The notes under the pieces: generated by a model
The model's database searches: none
What the model was told of the DNA's origin: nothing
What the model saw: the letters and a program-made list of their open reading frames with translations, nothing else
Program-made: the position numbers and the translations under genes
From: CAKSKB01 sp034186235
Lineage (GTDB): Bacteria > Bacillota > Clostridia > HGM11514
DNA length: 22,472 bases
NCBI GenBank assembly: GCA_034186235.1
Contig: JAXGBA010000106.1
Location: 1-22,472, forward strand
Direction: 5' to 3'
Shown here: one piece after another, positions 15,776 to 22,328 of the stretch
Position numbering within the stretch: position 1 is the stretch's first letter
Layout of the letters: each line of letters starts with the position of its first letter

Positions 15776-16957
15776 ATGGAAAACACAAAATTACCCTGGG
15801 GCAGACTCACCGGAATCCGCCCGGCAAAAATCGCAAGAACCCTTTTTGAAAGCGGAATGAGCGAAGATGAAGTCATAGATAAATTTCTCAACGATTACGG
15901 CGCAGACCCGCACAGAAGCCGCATGGCAGCAGCTGTTGCAAAACGGGAGATTGAGCTTATCAAAAACATGTATGAAAACGGCGTCAGCCTTTATGTCGGA
16001 ATACCCTTTTGCCCGTCAAGATGCGCCTACTGCTCTTTTATATCATTTTCGGTTGAAAAAACCGCAGAACTTATGGAGCCGTATCTTAAAGCACTGCAAA
16101 AGGAAATCAGGTCTTGCGCAAAGCTTCTGAATAATAACGGAAAGCAGCTTGAAACGATCTATATCGGCGGCGGAACACCCACCACCCTTTCCCCGTGCGG
16201 GCTTGAAACCCTCATAAAAACGCTGCAATCCGAATTTGATTTCGGAAAAGTAAAGGAATTTTCGGTTGAAGCCGGCAGACCCGACACGATAACCGCCGAA
16301 AAGCTGTCCGTTCTCAAAAAACTGGGCGTTACAAGAATAAGCCTTAATCCGCAGACGGTAAACCCGGAGGTTCTTAATATAATAGGTAGAAAGCACACGC
16401 CCCGGCAGTTTTATGACGCTTTCAAAACTGCGCACGAAGTAGGTTTTTATAATATAAATACCGATATTATAGCAGGCCTGCCGGGAGAAAGCGTTGAGTC
16501 TTTCAAAAGTACCGTTGACACAGTAATCTCATTGGAACCAAAAGAAATAACGGTACATACGATGTCGTTAAAGCGTGCGTCGGTTATAAACCAAAATATC
16601 GGCGGATATACTATAACAGACGGCGAAGCGGTTTGTGAAATGCTCTCATATGCTTCCGAAAGACTTGACAAATCCGGATTTTTGCCGTATTATATGTATA
16701 GACAGAAAAATATCCTGGGAGGATTTGAAAATACGGGCTTTGCAAAGCCCGGCTTTGAGTGCCTTTACAATGTATATATTATGGAAGAGGTGCAGTCAAT
16801 ACTCGCTTTCGGCGCAGGCGCTTCCACAAAGATTATTCTTCCGGGCGATATAAAAAGAATTTTCAATGTCAAAGAACCTACCGAATACATCGGCAGGATT
16901 GATGAAATGATAGAAAGAAAATTAAGGGAGGAAAACCTATGGATTACGAAAACATAA
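15776..16957 (+). CDS. hemZ: HemZ-like radical SAM protein, short form
   Basis: 393-residue radical SAM protein annotated in relatives as coproporphyrinogen dehydrogenase HemZ. The iron-sulfur motif CPSRCAYC gives C79-x3-C83-x2-C86 and is followed by Ser-Phe, as in HemZ/HemW, rather than the fourth Cys of HemN. GGGTPT (131-136) is the SAM-binding region. The N-terminus (LPWGRLTGIRPAKI) starts where the conserved core of longer HemZ proteins begins. The roughly 100-residue N-terminal part of the B. subtilis type (about 500 residues) is absent and cannot be recovered, because the MBL stop lies directly upstream in the same frame. No other haem genes are visible, so the real substrate is uncertain. 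It overlaps the next gene by 19 nt. Confidence 0.87.
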   Translation: MENTKLPWGRLTGIRPAKIARTLFESGMSEDEVIDKFLNDYGADPHRSRMAAAVAKREIELIKNMYENGVSLYVGIPFCPSRCAYCSFISFSVEKTAELMEPYLKALQKEIRSCAKLLNNNGKQLETIYIGGGTPTTLSPCGLETLIKTLQSEFDFGKVKEFSVEAGRPDTITAEKLSVLKKLGVTRISLNPQTVNPEVLNIIGRKHTPRQFYDAFKTAHEVGFYNINTDIIAGLPGESVESFKSTVDTVISLEPKEITVHTMSLKRASVINQNIGGYTITDGEAVCEMLSYASERLDKSGFLPYYMYRQKNILGGFENTGFAKPGFECLYNVYIMEEVQSILAFGAGASTKIILPGDIKRIFNVKEPTEYIGRIDEMIERKLREENLWITKT

Positions 16958-17292
16958 AACGCACCGTACACAGAACCGCAAGGGAAGTTAAAAGAGTATC
17001 GGGGAACTTTTATGAATCGTCAAAGCTTTCGGTTAAGATTTCAAAAAAAGAAGCTTCGGTTGAGGATAAATTCCTTATGATAGGCGAACTTATGTATAAC
17101 TCTTATGCGCACGATGAACCGGCAGGCGATAAGGTGCACGAGCTTTGCGAAAGCATTTCTGCGGATTATGCGGAAATCAGAAAAATGAAAAGGAAAAGAG
17201 ACATAATTAAATCCGGCAGAAAATGCGAAGTCTGCGGCTGCCCGGTATCTCCCGATGCACAAAGCTGCCCCAACTGCGGCTGTGAACTGTGA
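16939..17292 (+). CDS. Small zinc-ribbon protein of unknown function
   Basis: 117 residues. The first ~90 are charged and helical, probably partly coiled coil (for example KRTVHRTAREVKRV, then DYAEIRKMKRKRDIIK). The C-terminus is a zinc ribbon with C96/C99 and C110/C113 (KCEVCGCPV, CPNCGCEL). I do not recognise a function. The ATG has GGGAGG 7 nt upstream and lies inside the 3' end of hemZ, so its translation is coupled to hemZ. It overlaps the following GTG start as GTGA. Confidence 0.82.
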   Translation: MDYENIKRTVHRTAREVKRVSGNFYESSKLSVKISKKEASVEDKFLMIGELMYNSYAHDEPAGDKVHELCESISADYAEIRKMKRKRDIIKSGRKCEVCGCPVSPDAQSCPNCGCEL

Positions 17293-17603
17293 CCTATGAT
17301 TTCAAAGAGGCCTATGCTGCATGCATAGGCTCTTTGGCTTTGCTTAAAAATAAGTTCCCGGGATACATAAACGCATACGGCGAAAAGCTTAATGTTACAT
17401 ATAAAGGCGGGACATGCCTGTGCGGTGCGTTCTGCGCTTACGCCGAAATTTCGGATTCCGGCATAGCTTTGCTGAGCGATGCGCCTGTATCGGCTTTCCT
17501 TTCGGAACACGGAAAATACATAGCAAAGCTTTTTTCGGTTGCCGCAGGCATAGTGCGGGATTTTGACGGAATTGATATTCACTTGCAAAGGAATGAATCG
17601 TAA
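17289..17603 (+). CDS. Short conserved-looking protein of unknown function
   Basis: 104 residues starting with GTG, which overlaps the upstream stop as GTGA, and ending in a TAATG overlap with the PHP gene. There is no strong ribosome site of its own, so it probably depends on re-initiation after the zinc-ribbon gene. It contains a Cys pair in GGTCLCGAFCAYAEIS and a helix-rich second half (AFLSEHGKYIAKLFSVAAGIV). No membrane segment or signal peptide is clear. I do not recognise it. Overlaps on both sides and the codon use of its neighbours argue that it is real. Confidence 0.7.
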   Translation: MTYDFKEAYAACIGSLALLKNKFPGYINAYGEKLNVTYKGGTCLCGAFCAYAEISDSGIALLSDAPVSAFLSEHGKYIAKLFSVAAGIVRDFDGIDIHLQRNES

Positions 17604-18535
17604 TGAAACGATATTTACTGCCTGACGGCTGCAATTTTTACAGAGCAAATCTTCATGCACACTCAAAAATTTCGGACGGGTCGTATACTCCGGCGGAACT
17701 TAAAGAGCTGTATAAGTCACACGGATACAGCATTCTTGCGGTTACCGACCATTTTAAGCTTGAAAATCATTCGCAGCTTTCGGAAAATGACTTTCTGATG
17801 CTTAGCGGCTGTGAAATTGCGATTCTGGAGCCGGGCGATTTTGACACAAAATACAAAAAGGTGTGTCATCTTAACCTTTATCCCGTCCGCCCGGATACAA
17901 AGCTTTTTGATTTTGACACCGAATACTCCGCAGAAGGCATAAACAAGATTATAGAAAAGGCAAACGAAAACGGATTTCTGGTTGTGTACAATCATCCGGC
18001 ATGGTCGGCAGAGGAACAGTATCTTGATTATAACGGGCTTTTCGGGCTTGAAGTTTTCAATGCTTCAACCGCAGCAATGGGTCACGATGAGCATAACGGC
18101 AGAATTCTTGACGAGTTTTTAAGGCACGACAAAAAGCTTTTTTGCTTTGCAAACGATGACTGCCACAATGCCCTCCCCGATGACCATCCGTATTCCGATA
18201 TGTTTTCGGGCTTTACGATGATTGCCGCACCGAGCCTTGACTATCCAAGCGTTATGAATGCCCTCCGAAACGGAAACTTTTATGCTTCCGAGGGCCCCGA
18301 AATATATGAACTTTTTGAGGAAAACGGTACCGTATATATAAAAACATCGCCCGTAAAGGAAATCACTCTTATTACCGGCACAAGGCGGCACGCAAGAACC
18401 GCCGTTTCAAAAAAATCGGGCGAATACATAACCGAAACGCAGTTTTCACTCGATAAAACGGACAGGTATTTCAGAATTGAAGCAAAGTGCAAGTACGGCA
18501 ATAAAGCATATACGCAATTTTATTCAATAAATTAA
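17603..18535 (+). CDS. PHP-domain phosphoesterase
   Basis: 310 residues. PHP domains are metal-dependent phosphoesterases (histidinol phosphatase, polymerase exonuclease and others). Metal-site residues appear in order: H18 and H20 in NLHAHSKISDG, D25, D49-H50 in AVTDH, E71 in SGCEIAI, H89, H131 in YNHPAW, and D186/H188 in ANDDCHN. The last ~80 residues (from ITLITGTRRHARTAV) form a separate, probably beta-rich end. The substrate is unknown. The ATG overlaps the upstream stop (TAATG), making it the third tightly coupled gene after hemZ. No terminator hairpin follows, so the operon may read into the small gene at 18608. Confidence 0.88.
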   Translation: MKRYLLPDGCNFYRANLHAHSKISDGSYTPAELKELYKSHGYSILAVTDHFKLENHSQLSENDFLMLSGCEIAILEPGDFDTKYKKVCHLNLYPVRPDTKLFDFDTEYSAEGINKIIEKANENGFLVVYNHPAWSAEEQYLDYNGLFGLEVFNASTAAMGHDEHNGRILDEFLRHDKKLFCFANDDCHNALPDDHPYSDMFSGFTMIAAPSLDYPSVMNALRNGNFYASEGPEIYELFEENGTVYIKTSPVKEITLITGTRRHARTAVSKKSGEYITETQFSLDKTDRYFRIEAKCKYGNKAYTQFYSIN

Positions 18536-18545
18536 AATATAAAAA

Positions 18546-18576
18546 TTAACACCTCCCGTGTTTGATTCATATAATA
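18546..18576 (+). promoter_or_regulatory. Promoter of the small coat-like gene (sigma-A or mother-cell sigma)
   Basis: Two readings fit. As sigma-A: -35 TTAACA (18546-18551), an 18-bp spacer and TATAAT (18570-18575). As a mother-cell sigma-K/E type promoter: AACA (18548-18551), 16 bp, then CATATAATA (18568-18576), matching the CATAnnnTA form known from Bacillus. The predicted start is near 18582. The sequence alone does not decide between them. Confidence 0.55.
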
Positions 18577-18600
18577 ATACAGAATTCAAAATTGGGAGGT
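18551..18600 (+). promoter_or_regulatory. Inverted repeat that can mask the ribosome binding site
   Basis: ACCTCCC (18551-18557) is the exact complement of GGGAGGT (18594-18600), which is the Shine-Dalgarno of the next gene. One extra G-U pair is possible at 18558/18593. Transcripts that read in from the upstream operon contain both arms. Transcripts from the local promoter begin near 18582 and lack the first arm. This suggests translation only from the local promoter. Confidence 0.5.
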
Positions 18601-18607
18601 AATTTTT

Positions 18608-18814
18608 TTGGCAGATAAATGCAACAATAACAACAATCAGCAGGAAACCAGCAACATGATTCCTTTTGTGGTTTACGGGTATCCGATGTACGGATACTGC
18701 CAGGGTCCCATGATGCAGCCCGGCGGCGGCTGCGGAAGCTTTATGAACCCGATGTATTACACACCATATAACCGCCCCGGCTGCATGCCGTCAGATCTTG
18801 ACTGCGGTAAATAG
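18608..18814 (+). CDS. Small Tyr/Gly/Met/Cys-rich protein, spore-coat-like
   Basis: 68 residues starting with TTG, with GGGAGG ending 8 nt upstream. After a hydrophilic Asn/Gln-rich start (KCNNNNNQQE) comes a low-complexity region rich in Tyr, Gly, Pro and Met (YGYPMYGYCQGPMMQPGGGCG) and a tail with further Cys (RPGCMPSDLDCGK). This composition resembles small spore-coat or crust proteins, but I do not recognise a family. A possible mother-cell promoter upstream and the neighbouring sporulation genes on the other strand support a sporulation role. All of this is inference. The very strong ribosome site suggests abundant product. Confidence 0.7.
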   Translation: MADKCNNNNNQQETSNMIPFVVYGYPMYGYCQGPMMQPGGGCGSFMNPMYYTPYNRPGCMPSDLDCGK

Positions 18815-18822
18815 ATATAAAA

Positions 18823-18851
18823 AAGACTCGGAATTTCATGTTCCGAGTCTT
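18823..18851. terminator. Bidirectional terminator between the small gene and asp23
   Basis: An 11-bp perfect stem (AAGACTCGGAA / TTCCGAGTCTT) with a 7-nt loop. On the minus strand it is followed by a run of T (TCTTTTTTATA), a good terminator for asp23 5 nt after its stop. On the plus strand the tail TTAATATTTATT is weaker but could end the small gene. Confidence 0.85.
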
Positions 18852-18856
18852 AATAT

Positions 18857-19288
18857 TTATTCTTCGGATTTTGCCGTTTCAGCTTCGGCGTCATCCGAAA
18901 TTTCTACCGGCGGTTCGGGAATTTCGGGCTCGTCGGTAATTTCTTCTTTTGCAATCTTAATACCCTGAACATGGACATTGACTGCTTCCGAATTAAGGTT
19001 TGTCATCTCCTCAATGGCATTTTTAACCTTAAGCTGAACTTCACCGGCAACCTCATTGATTTTAACACCGTAATTCACAATAATGTAAATATCAACTGTA
19101 ACAGTACCCTCTCCGGTTTCAACCTTGACCCCCTTTGTAGGAACCTTCTTGCCGATAAATTCATATATTTCTCCGGCAATACCGGTACTCATACCGGCAA
19201 CACCTTCGGTTTCTCTCGCTGTAATACTTGCAATTGTAGCAACGACATCGTCAGAAATTTTGATACAGCCCTTAACTTCCTCGTTCAT
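18857..19288 (-). CDS. Asp23/Gls24-family envelope stress protein
   Basis: 143 residues, small cytoplasmic protein of the Asp23/Gls24 family, linked in other Firmicutes to cell-envelope stress and membrane-associated scaffolding. The family core is clear: GCIKISDDVVATIASITARETEGVAGM, then a Gly-rich/basic segment, VTVDIYIIVNYGVKINEVA, VQLKVKNAIEEMT and VNVHVQGI. The last ~30 residues are an acidic, Pro-rich tail. The ATG at 19288 has GGAGG 8 nt upstream. The in-frame GTG at 19297 overlaps that site and is rejected. It follows spoIIIAH, as is common in clostridia, but it has its own sigma-A-type promoter and its own terminator, so it can be expressed outside sporulation. Confidence 0.92.
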   Translation of the reverse strand: MNEEVKGCIKISDDVVATIASITARETEGVAGMSTGIAGEIYEFIGKKVPTKGVKVETGEGTVTVDIYIIVNYGVKINEVAGEVQLKVKNAIEEMTNLNSEAVNVHVQGIKIAKEEITDEPEIPEPPVEISDDAEAETAKSEE

Positions 19289-19321
19289 CGGGCACACCTC
19301 CGTATATCATTTATTACAGTT

Positions 19322-19350
19322 ATTATACCATAAATATTCTCTCTTGTAAA
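19322..19350 (-). promoter_or_regulatory. Sigma-A promoter of asp23
   Basis: On the minus strand: -35 TTTACA (19350-19345), a 17-bp spacer and a perfect -10 TATAAT (19327-19322), beginning right after the spoIIIAH stop codon. The predicted start is near 19315. Confidence 0.8.
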
Positions 19351-19902
19351 CTATTTTATCTCTATTATTTTAATTTTTTCTGCGGAAATTCCCGTTTCAG
19401 ACACAACAATGTCGTAAATTTTCGCAGTATCGGCGGTTGTAAGACCTTCTGTTTTAACCGTAACGCTTACCGTATCATCGGTTATGTAAACAAGCACATC
19501 CGAAAAGCCCTTGGCTTTAAGGAGGTTTTCGATGTTGCCCTCACGCTCGGTATTCTCTGCCGACTGCCTCATCGAAGTATACGCCTTATTCTTCTCCTCA
19601 TCGGACGCCCCCTCGCTTTCGGCAACCTCGCGCAGAGTATCAAGTGCATCGCTTTTCGCCTTGTCCCTTGTCATTCTTGCCGAGTCAAAATAGCTTCCGC
19701 CTTTGGTTGAAACCGTCTCAGCCTGCTCCTCGTCTTTTCCGTCAACAAGCGTTGCCTCGCCGTAGTTTTTTGTTTCCGCATCACCCGTAACCGTAACCGC
19801 ATCGTCACCGCTTTCGGTGTATGTCCAGTTAAGATAAGCCGCTATTACCACAACAAGCGACAGCGCAACAATCAATATCTGCCTTTTTTTCATCAATACC
19901 AT
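19351..19902 (-). CDS. spoIIIAH: Stage III sporulation protein AH
   Basis: Mother-cell membrane protein that pairs with forespore SpoIIQ (or its analogue) to form the channel across the intermembrane space. 183 residues: one N-terminal membrane helix (ILIVALSLVVVIAAYLNW), a charged linker and the conserved segment SYFDSARMTRDKAKSDALDTL. The C-terminal ring-building domain (NIENLLKAKGFSDVLVYI to EKIKIIEIK) is related to the YscJ/EscJ fold. Two starts are possible: ATG at 19902, 3 nt from an AAAGG, or ATG at 19893 giving MKKRQILIVAL, which looks like the family's usual start. It lies 25 nt after spoIIIAG. Confidence 0.93.
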   Translation of the reverse strand: MVLMKKRQILIVALSLVVVIAAYLNWTYTESGDDAVTVTGDAETKNYGEATLVDGKDEEQAETVSTKGGSYFDSARMTRDKAKSDALDTLREVAESEGASDEEKNKAYTSMRQSAENTEREGNIENLLKAKGFSDVLVYITDDTVSVTVKTEGLTTADTAKIYDIVVSETGISAEKIKIIEIK

Positions 19903-19927
19903 AATCCTTTCCCTTCCGTGTTATAAT

Positions 19928-20359
19928 TCATTTTGATTCGATTACCGCAATTCTGCTGCCGCCAATGTTAAGGGCTGCCTTTGCGGCATAATATATTTTT
20001 TCGTTTACTTTCGGGTCGCCGGCACCCTCGGCTGCAATCACCACCCCTTTTATGTCCGAAATCTCAGTCTTTTTGCCGTTTTGGAAAATTGTGTTTCCGC
20101 TGTCCTTTTCGGCTTCGGGAGTTATCATTACTCGAACCCTTCCTACCCCCTTCATTTCCGACAGAATCCCGGTCAGATTTTCCTCCAGTCTGCGGCAGTA
20201 ATCGTAATTTCCGACCAATTCCGCAGTCTGCTTGTCGCTTTGCGGAGCAAAAGCTCCGGCGGTAAGCATAATTATCACTCCAATAATAAATATTATCAAA
20301 ACAGTTTGTTTATTCTTTATTTTTTCCGAAATCAATGCAAGTATTTTTTTAGCGTTCAT
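19928..20359 (-). CDS. spoIIIAG: Stage III sporulation protein AG, short form
   Basis: Ring component of the SpoIIIA channel in the mother-cell membrane. 143 residues from the ATG at 20359, which overlaps the spoIIIAF stop as ATGA and has GGAG 6 nt upstream. The in-frame ATG at 20371 lies on that ribosome site. One membrane helix sits at about 18-37 (VLIIFIIGVIIMLTAGAF), then a ring-building domain: LTGILSEMKGVGRVRVMIT, a short ~22-residue loop, then IKGVVIAAEGAGDPKVNEKI and a final strand. B. subtilis SpoIIIAG (about 229 residues) has a roughly 60-residue beta insertion at that loop; here it is mostly missing. Confidence 0.92.
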   Translation of the reverse strand: MNAKKILALISEKIKNKQTVLIIFIIGVIIMLTAGAFAPQSDKQTAELVGNYDYCRRLEENLTGILSEMKGVGRVRVMITPEAEKDSGNTIFQNGKKTEISDIKGVVIAAEGAGDPKVNEKIYYAAKAALNIGGSRIAVIESK

Positions 20360-20811
20360 ACTTTTCTCCATTCTATGTCCTCAACCGGAATCATATACAT
20401 TTCGCTCACCCGGGTTTTAACGGCAGAATCCTCGGCGTCGGGCGACTTTATAAGCATGTGTGAAACATACCCTGTGTTATCCTCTGAAATATTGAACGAG
20501 AAAGATAACTCGCTGTTTTTAAGTTCGGGTATGCTTTTTTTCATGTCGCCGATAAGCTGGCGTGAAAACTCTCTTTCAATCTGGCTTTGCCGAAGATCCT
20601 CAAAAGAGTCGGAATAACTTTCGGCTTCCGTTTCGTCAAACTCGGGGAAACACGAAAACGAGCTTCCGAAAACCGCCGCCGTAAGGATAAGCATAACGGT
20701 TGCGGAAACTATAAAAGAAGCATATTTTTTAACCGTGCTTTCCGGAATTATCAGCTTGACCGCCTGTAAAACAAGCAGCGCACCGACTATTGAAATTATA
20801 ATCTGCTTCAT
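20356..20811 (-). CDS. spoIIIAF: Stage III sporulation protein AF
   Basis: 151-residue membrane protein of the SpoIIIA complex. Two N-terminal membrane helices (IIISIVGALLVLQAVKLII and YASFIVSATVMLILTAAVF) precede a charged region and a C-terminal domain ending VKTRVSEMYMIPVEDIEW, which fits the ring-building-like C-terminus of the family. The ATG at 20811 overlaps the spoIIIAE stop as ATGA. The longer open frame to 20898 lies inside spoIIIAE and is not protein-like for this family. The ribosome site is weak, so translation probably depends on coupling. Confidence 0.9.
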   Translation of the reverse strand: MKQIIISIVGALLVLQAVKLIIPESTVKKYASFIVSATVMLILTAAVFGSSFSCFPEFDETEAESYSDSFEDLRQSQIEREFSRQLIGDMKKSIPELKNSELSFSFNISEDNTGYVSHMLIKSPDAEDSAVKTRVSEMYMIPVEDIEWRKV

Positions 20812-21923
20812 GTCATCACACCGCCTATCATGATTGTTATAATAACCAGAAACAAAAACGAGCACATGCAAAGAGCCGCCAGAACTATGCTTATGCAATC
20901 GGCTGTTCCGTCAAGAAGAGTCACGATTTTATCGCTGCATAAAAGCGCCGAAAATGCCGCAGCGCACCGAAGCAACACGAGCTGCACCGCCAGTTCGATT
21001 GCGCATGAAAGAAATATAAGCATTATAACGCACATTCCCCCTGCCCCGACCGCCTTTTTGACAATGCCGGTGCAGGTTGCAACCATGTCCATGCTGTCCG
21101 CAAGCATACCGCCGACAACCGGTATAAAGCTTCCGACGGCAAACTTGACCGTTTTCCCGGCAAGGGCGTTCATTGCGCCCCCGGCTGCAGTGCATATAAC
21201 AGAAACTCCCGAAAAAACCGTCATAAGGAATGTCATAATCCATTTTGAAAAATTCTTCATAAGCTTTATGCCGCGCGAAAGGTTTATACCGTCGCCCAAT
21301 GCCCCTACGGCATTAAGCGAAAATGCCCCGTAAGAAAGCGGAATAACATAAGCGTTCGCAGCATTTATCGACACAGCAGACGCTCCGTAAAGAAGCGGCG
21401 GCAGCACTGCTGCATAACCTGCCTCTCCGCCCGCCATACACAGGGTTGTAAGCGCCGGTGCAGTGACCTTTACAAAATCGCTCATAAGCGATATTGCGGC
21501 TGCGCCACGCTCTGCGGTATGCGAAAAAAGCGCTGCACAAAGTCCGCAAATTACCGAAAAACACACATAAAACGCTGCCCCTCCTCCGCCCTTCCCGAGA
21601 GAATTCAAGTTCCCGGAAAATCCGCACAAAACCGCAATCAGCAAAAGTGTTACGGCGGCAGAAATGTTTTTTTGTATTCCGCCGGTGAAAAGCTGAAGAA
21701 TATATTTTATAACTCCGGAAAACGAAAGTTCAAAACTGCCGGTATATATGCTTTCAATCATTTCTTCAAGGTCAAAATCAAATCCGCCGATATTCTCGGA
21801 ACAAAACTTCTCCATTTTGTCGATTCCGGCTGCGTCTGCCTGTTCGCTTATGTAATCGTCGGCGTGTGCGGCTGTGCCGGTGAAAAGCAGAAATACCGAA
21901 ACTAACAGAATAATTTTTTTCAC
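20808..21923 (-). CDS. spoIIIAE: Stage III sporulation protein AE
   Basis: 371-residue multi-pass membrane protein of the SpoIIIA complex. The start is GTG at 21923, overlapping the spoIIIAD stop as GTGA, with AGGTG 7 nt upstream. This gives a clean signal peptide (KKIILLVSVFLLFTGTAAHA, with AHA before the likely cleavage site). A soluble acidic segment (about 22-60) is followed by several hydrophobic helices and the conserved stretches ALTTLCMAGG, LPPLLYGAS, FIPVVGGMLADSMD and a final helix before GGVMT. The frame remains open upstream to 22010, but that part lies in spoIIIAD and has no family resemblance. Confidence 0.94.
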   Translation of the reverse strand: MKKIILLVSVFLLFTGTAAHADDYISEQADAAGIDKMEKFCSENIGGFDFDLEEMIESIYTGSFELSFSGVIKYILQLFTGGIQKNISAAVTLLLIAVLCGFSGNLNSLGKGGGGAAFYVCFSVICGLCAALFSHTAERGAAAISLMSDFVKVTAPALTTLCMAGGEAGYAAVLPPLLYGASAVSINAANAYVIPLSYGAFSLNAVGALGDGINLSRGIKLMKNFSKWIMTFLMTVFSGVSVICTAAGGAMNALAGKTVKFAVGSFIPVVGGMLADSMDMVATCTGIVKKAVGAGGMCVIMLIFLSCAIELAVQLVLLRCAAAFSALLCSDKIVTLLDGTADCISIVLAALCMCSFLFLVIITIMIGGVMT

Positions 21924-22327
21924 GGTACAGCACCTGCCACGGAAGAAATAACCGAAAAAAGCGAAATTACAATCGGCATTCCGAGGGCAATAATAATAAC
22001 GCTTGTACACAGCTCCACGCTTGCCGCCACAGCCGACTGCCCCGCATCACGGCAAAGCGATGCACACAGCTGACCCACAAATGCAATTCCGGTGATTTTA
22101 AGCACAAGCGTTATGTATTCCGGCTTTATTCCGCACTCTGCCGAAAGTTTAAAGAGATTTCCAAATATTTCACGGATTCCGTCTGCGGCAAAATAAAATG
22201 CTATCATGCAGCCGAATATCCCGCAGGCAACCGCATATTCCGGACTGTAGCGTTTTAGCACAATGCAAAGAAAAAGCGTCACAAGAGCTGCTGAAGATAT
22301 TTTGAATATATCCAAATCTGTCGTCAC
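21920..22327 (-). CDS. spoIIIAD: Stage III sporulation protein AD
   Basis: Small membrane protein (131-135 residues) with four hydrophobic segments, including ALVTLFLCIVLKRYSPEYAVACG, YITLVLKITGIAFVGQLCASLCRDAGQSAVA and IIALGMPIVISLFSVISS. The middle stretch is typical of SpoIIIAD. A GTG at 22327 is the longest start, but GAGG is only 1 nt away. A TTG at 22315, 9 nt from AGGTG, gives an N-terminus (M-D-I-F-K-I) that fits the family better. The longer version is given here. It starts 1 nt after the spoIIIAC stop. Confidence 0.9.
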   Translation of the reverse strand: MTTDLDIFKISSAALVTLFLCIVLKRYSPEYAVACGIFGCMIAFYFAADGIREIFGNLFKLSAECGIKPEYITLVLKITGIAFVGQLCASLCRDAGQSAVAASVELCTSVIIIALGMPIVISLFSVISSVAGAVP

Positions 22328-22328
22328 C

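Noticed and set aside
15700..15776. Missed N-terminal part or frameshift of hemZ
   Set aside because: The upstream MBL gene is intact, in the same frame, and ends directly at the hemZ ATG, so there is no room for lost hemZ sequence.
20812..20898. N-terminal extension of spoIIIAF
   Set aside because: It lies wholly in the end of spoIIIAE. The family N-terminus and the ATGA overlap put the start at 20811.
21924..22010. N-terminal extension of spoIIIAE
   Set aside because: The GTG at 21923 gives a perfect signal peptide, a ribosome site and a GTGA overlap. The extension is spoIIIAD in another frame.
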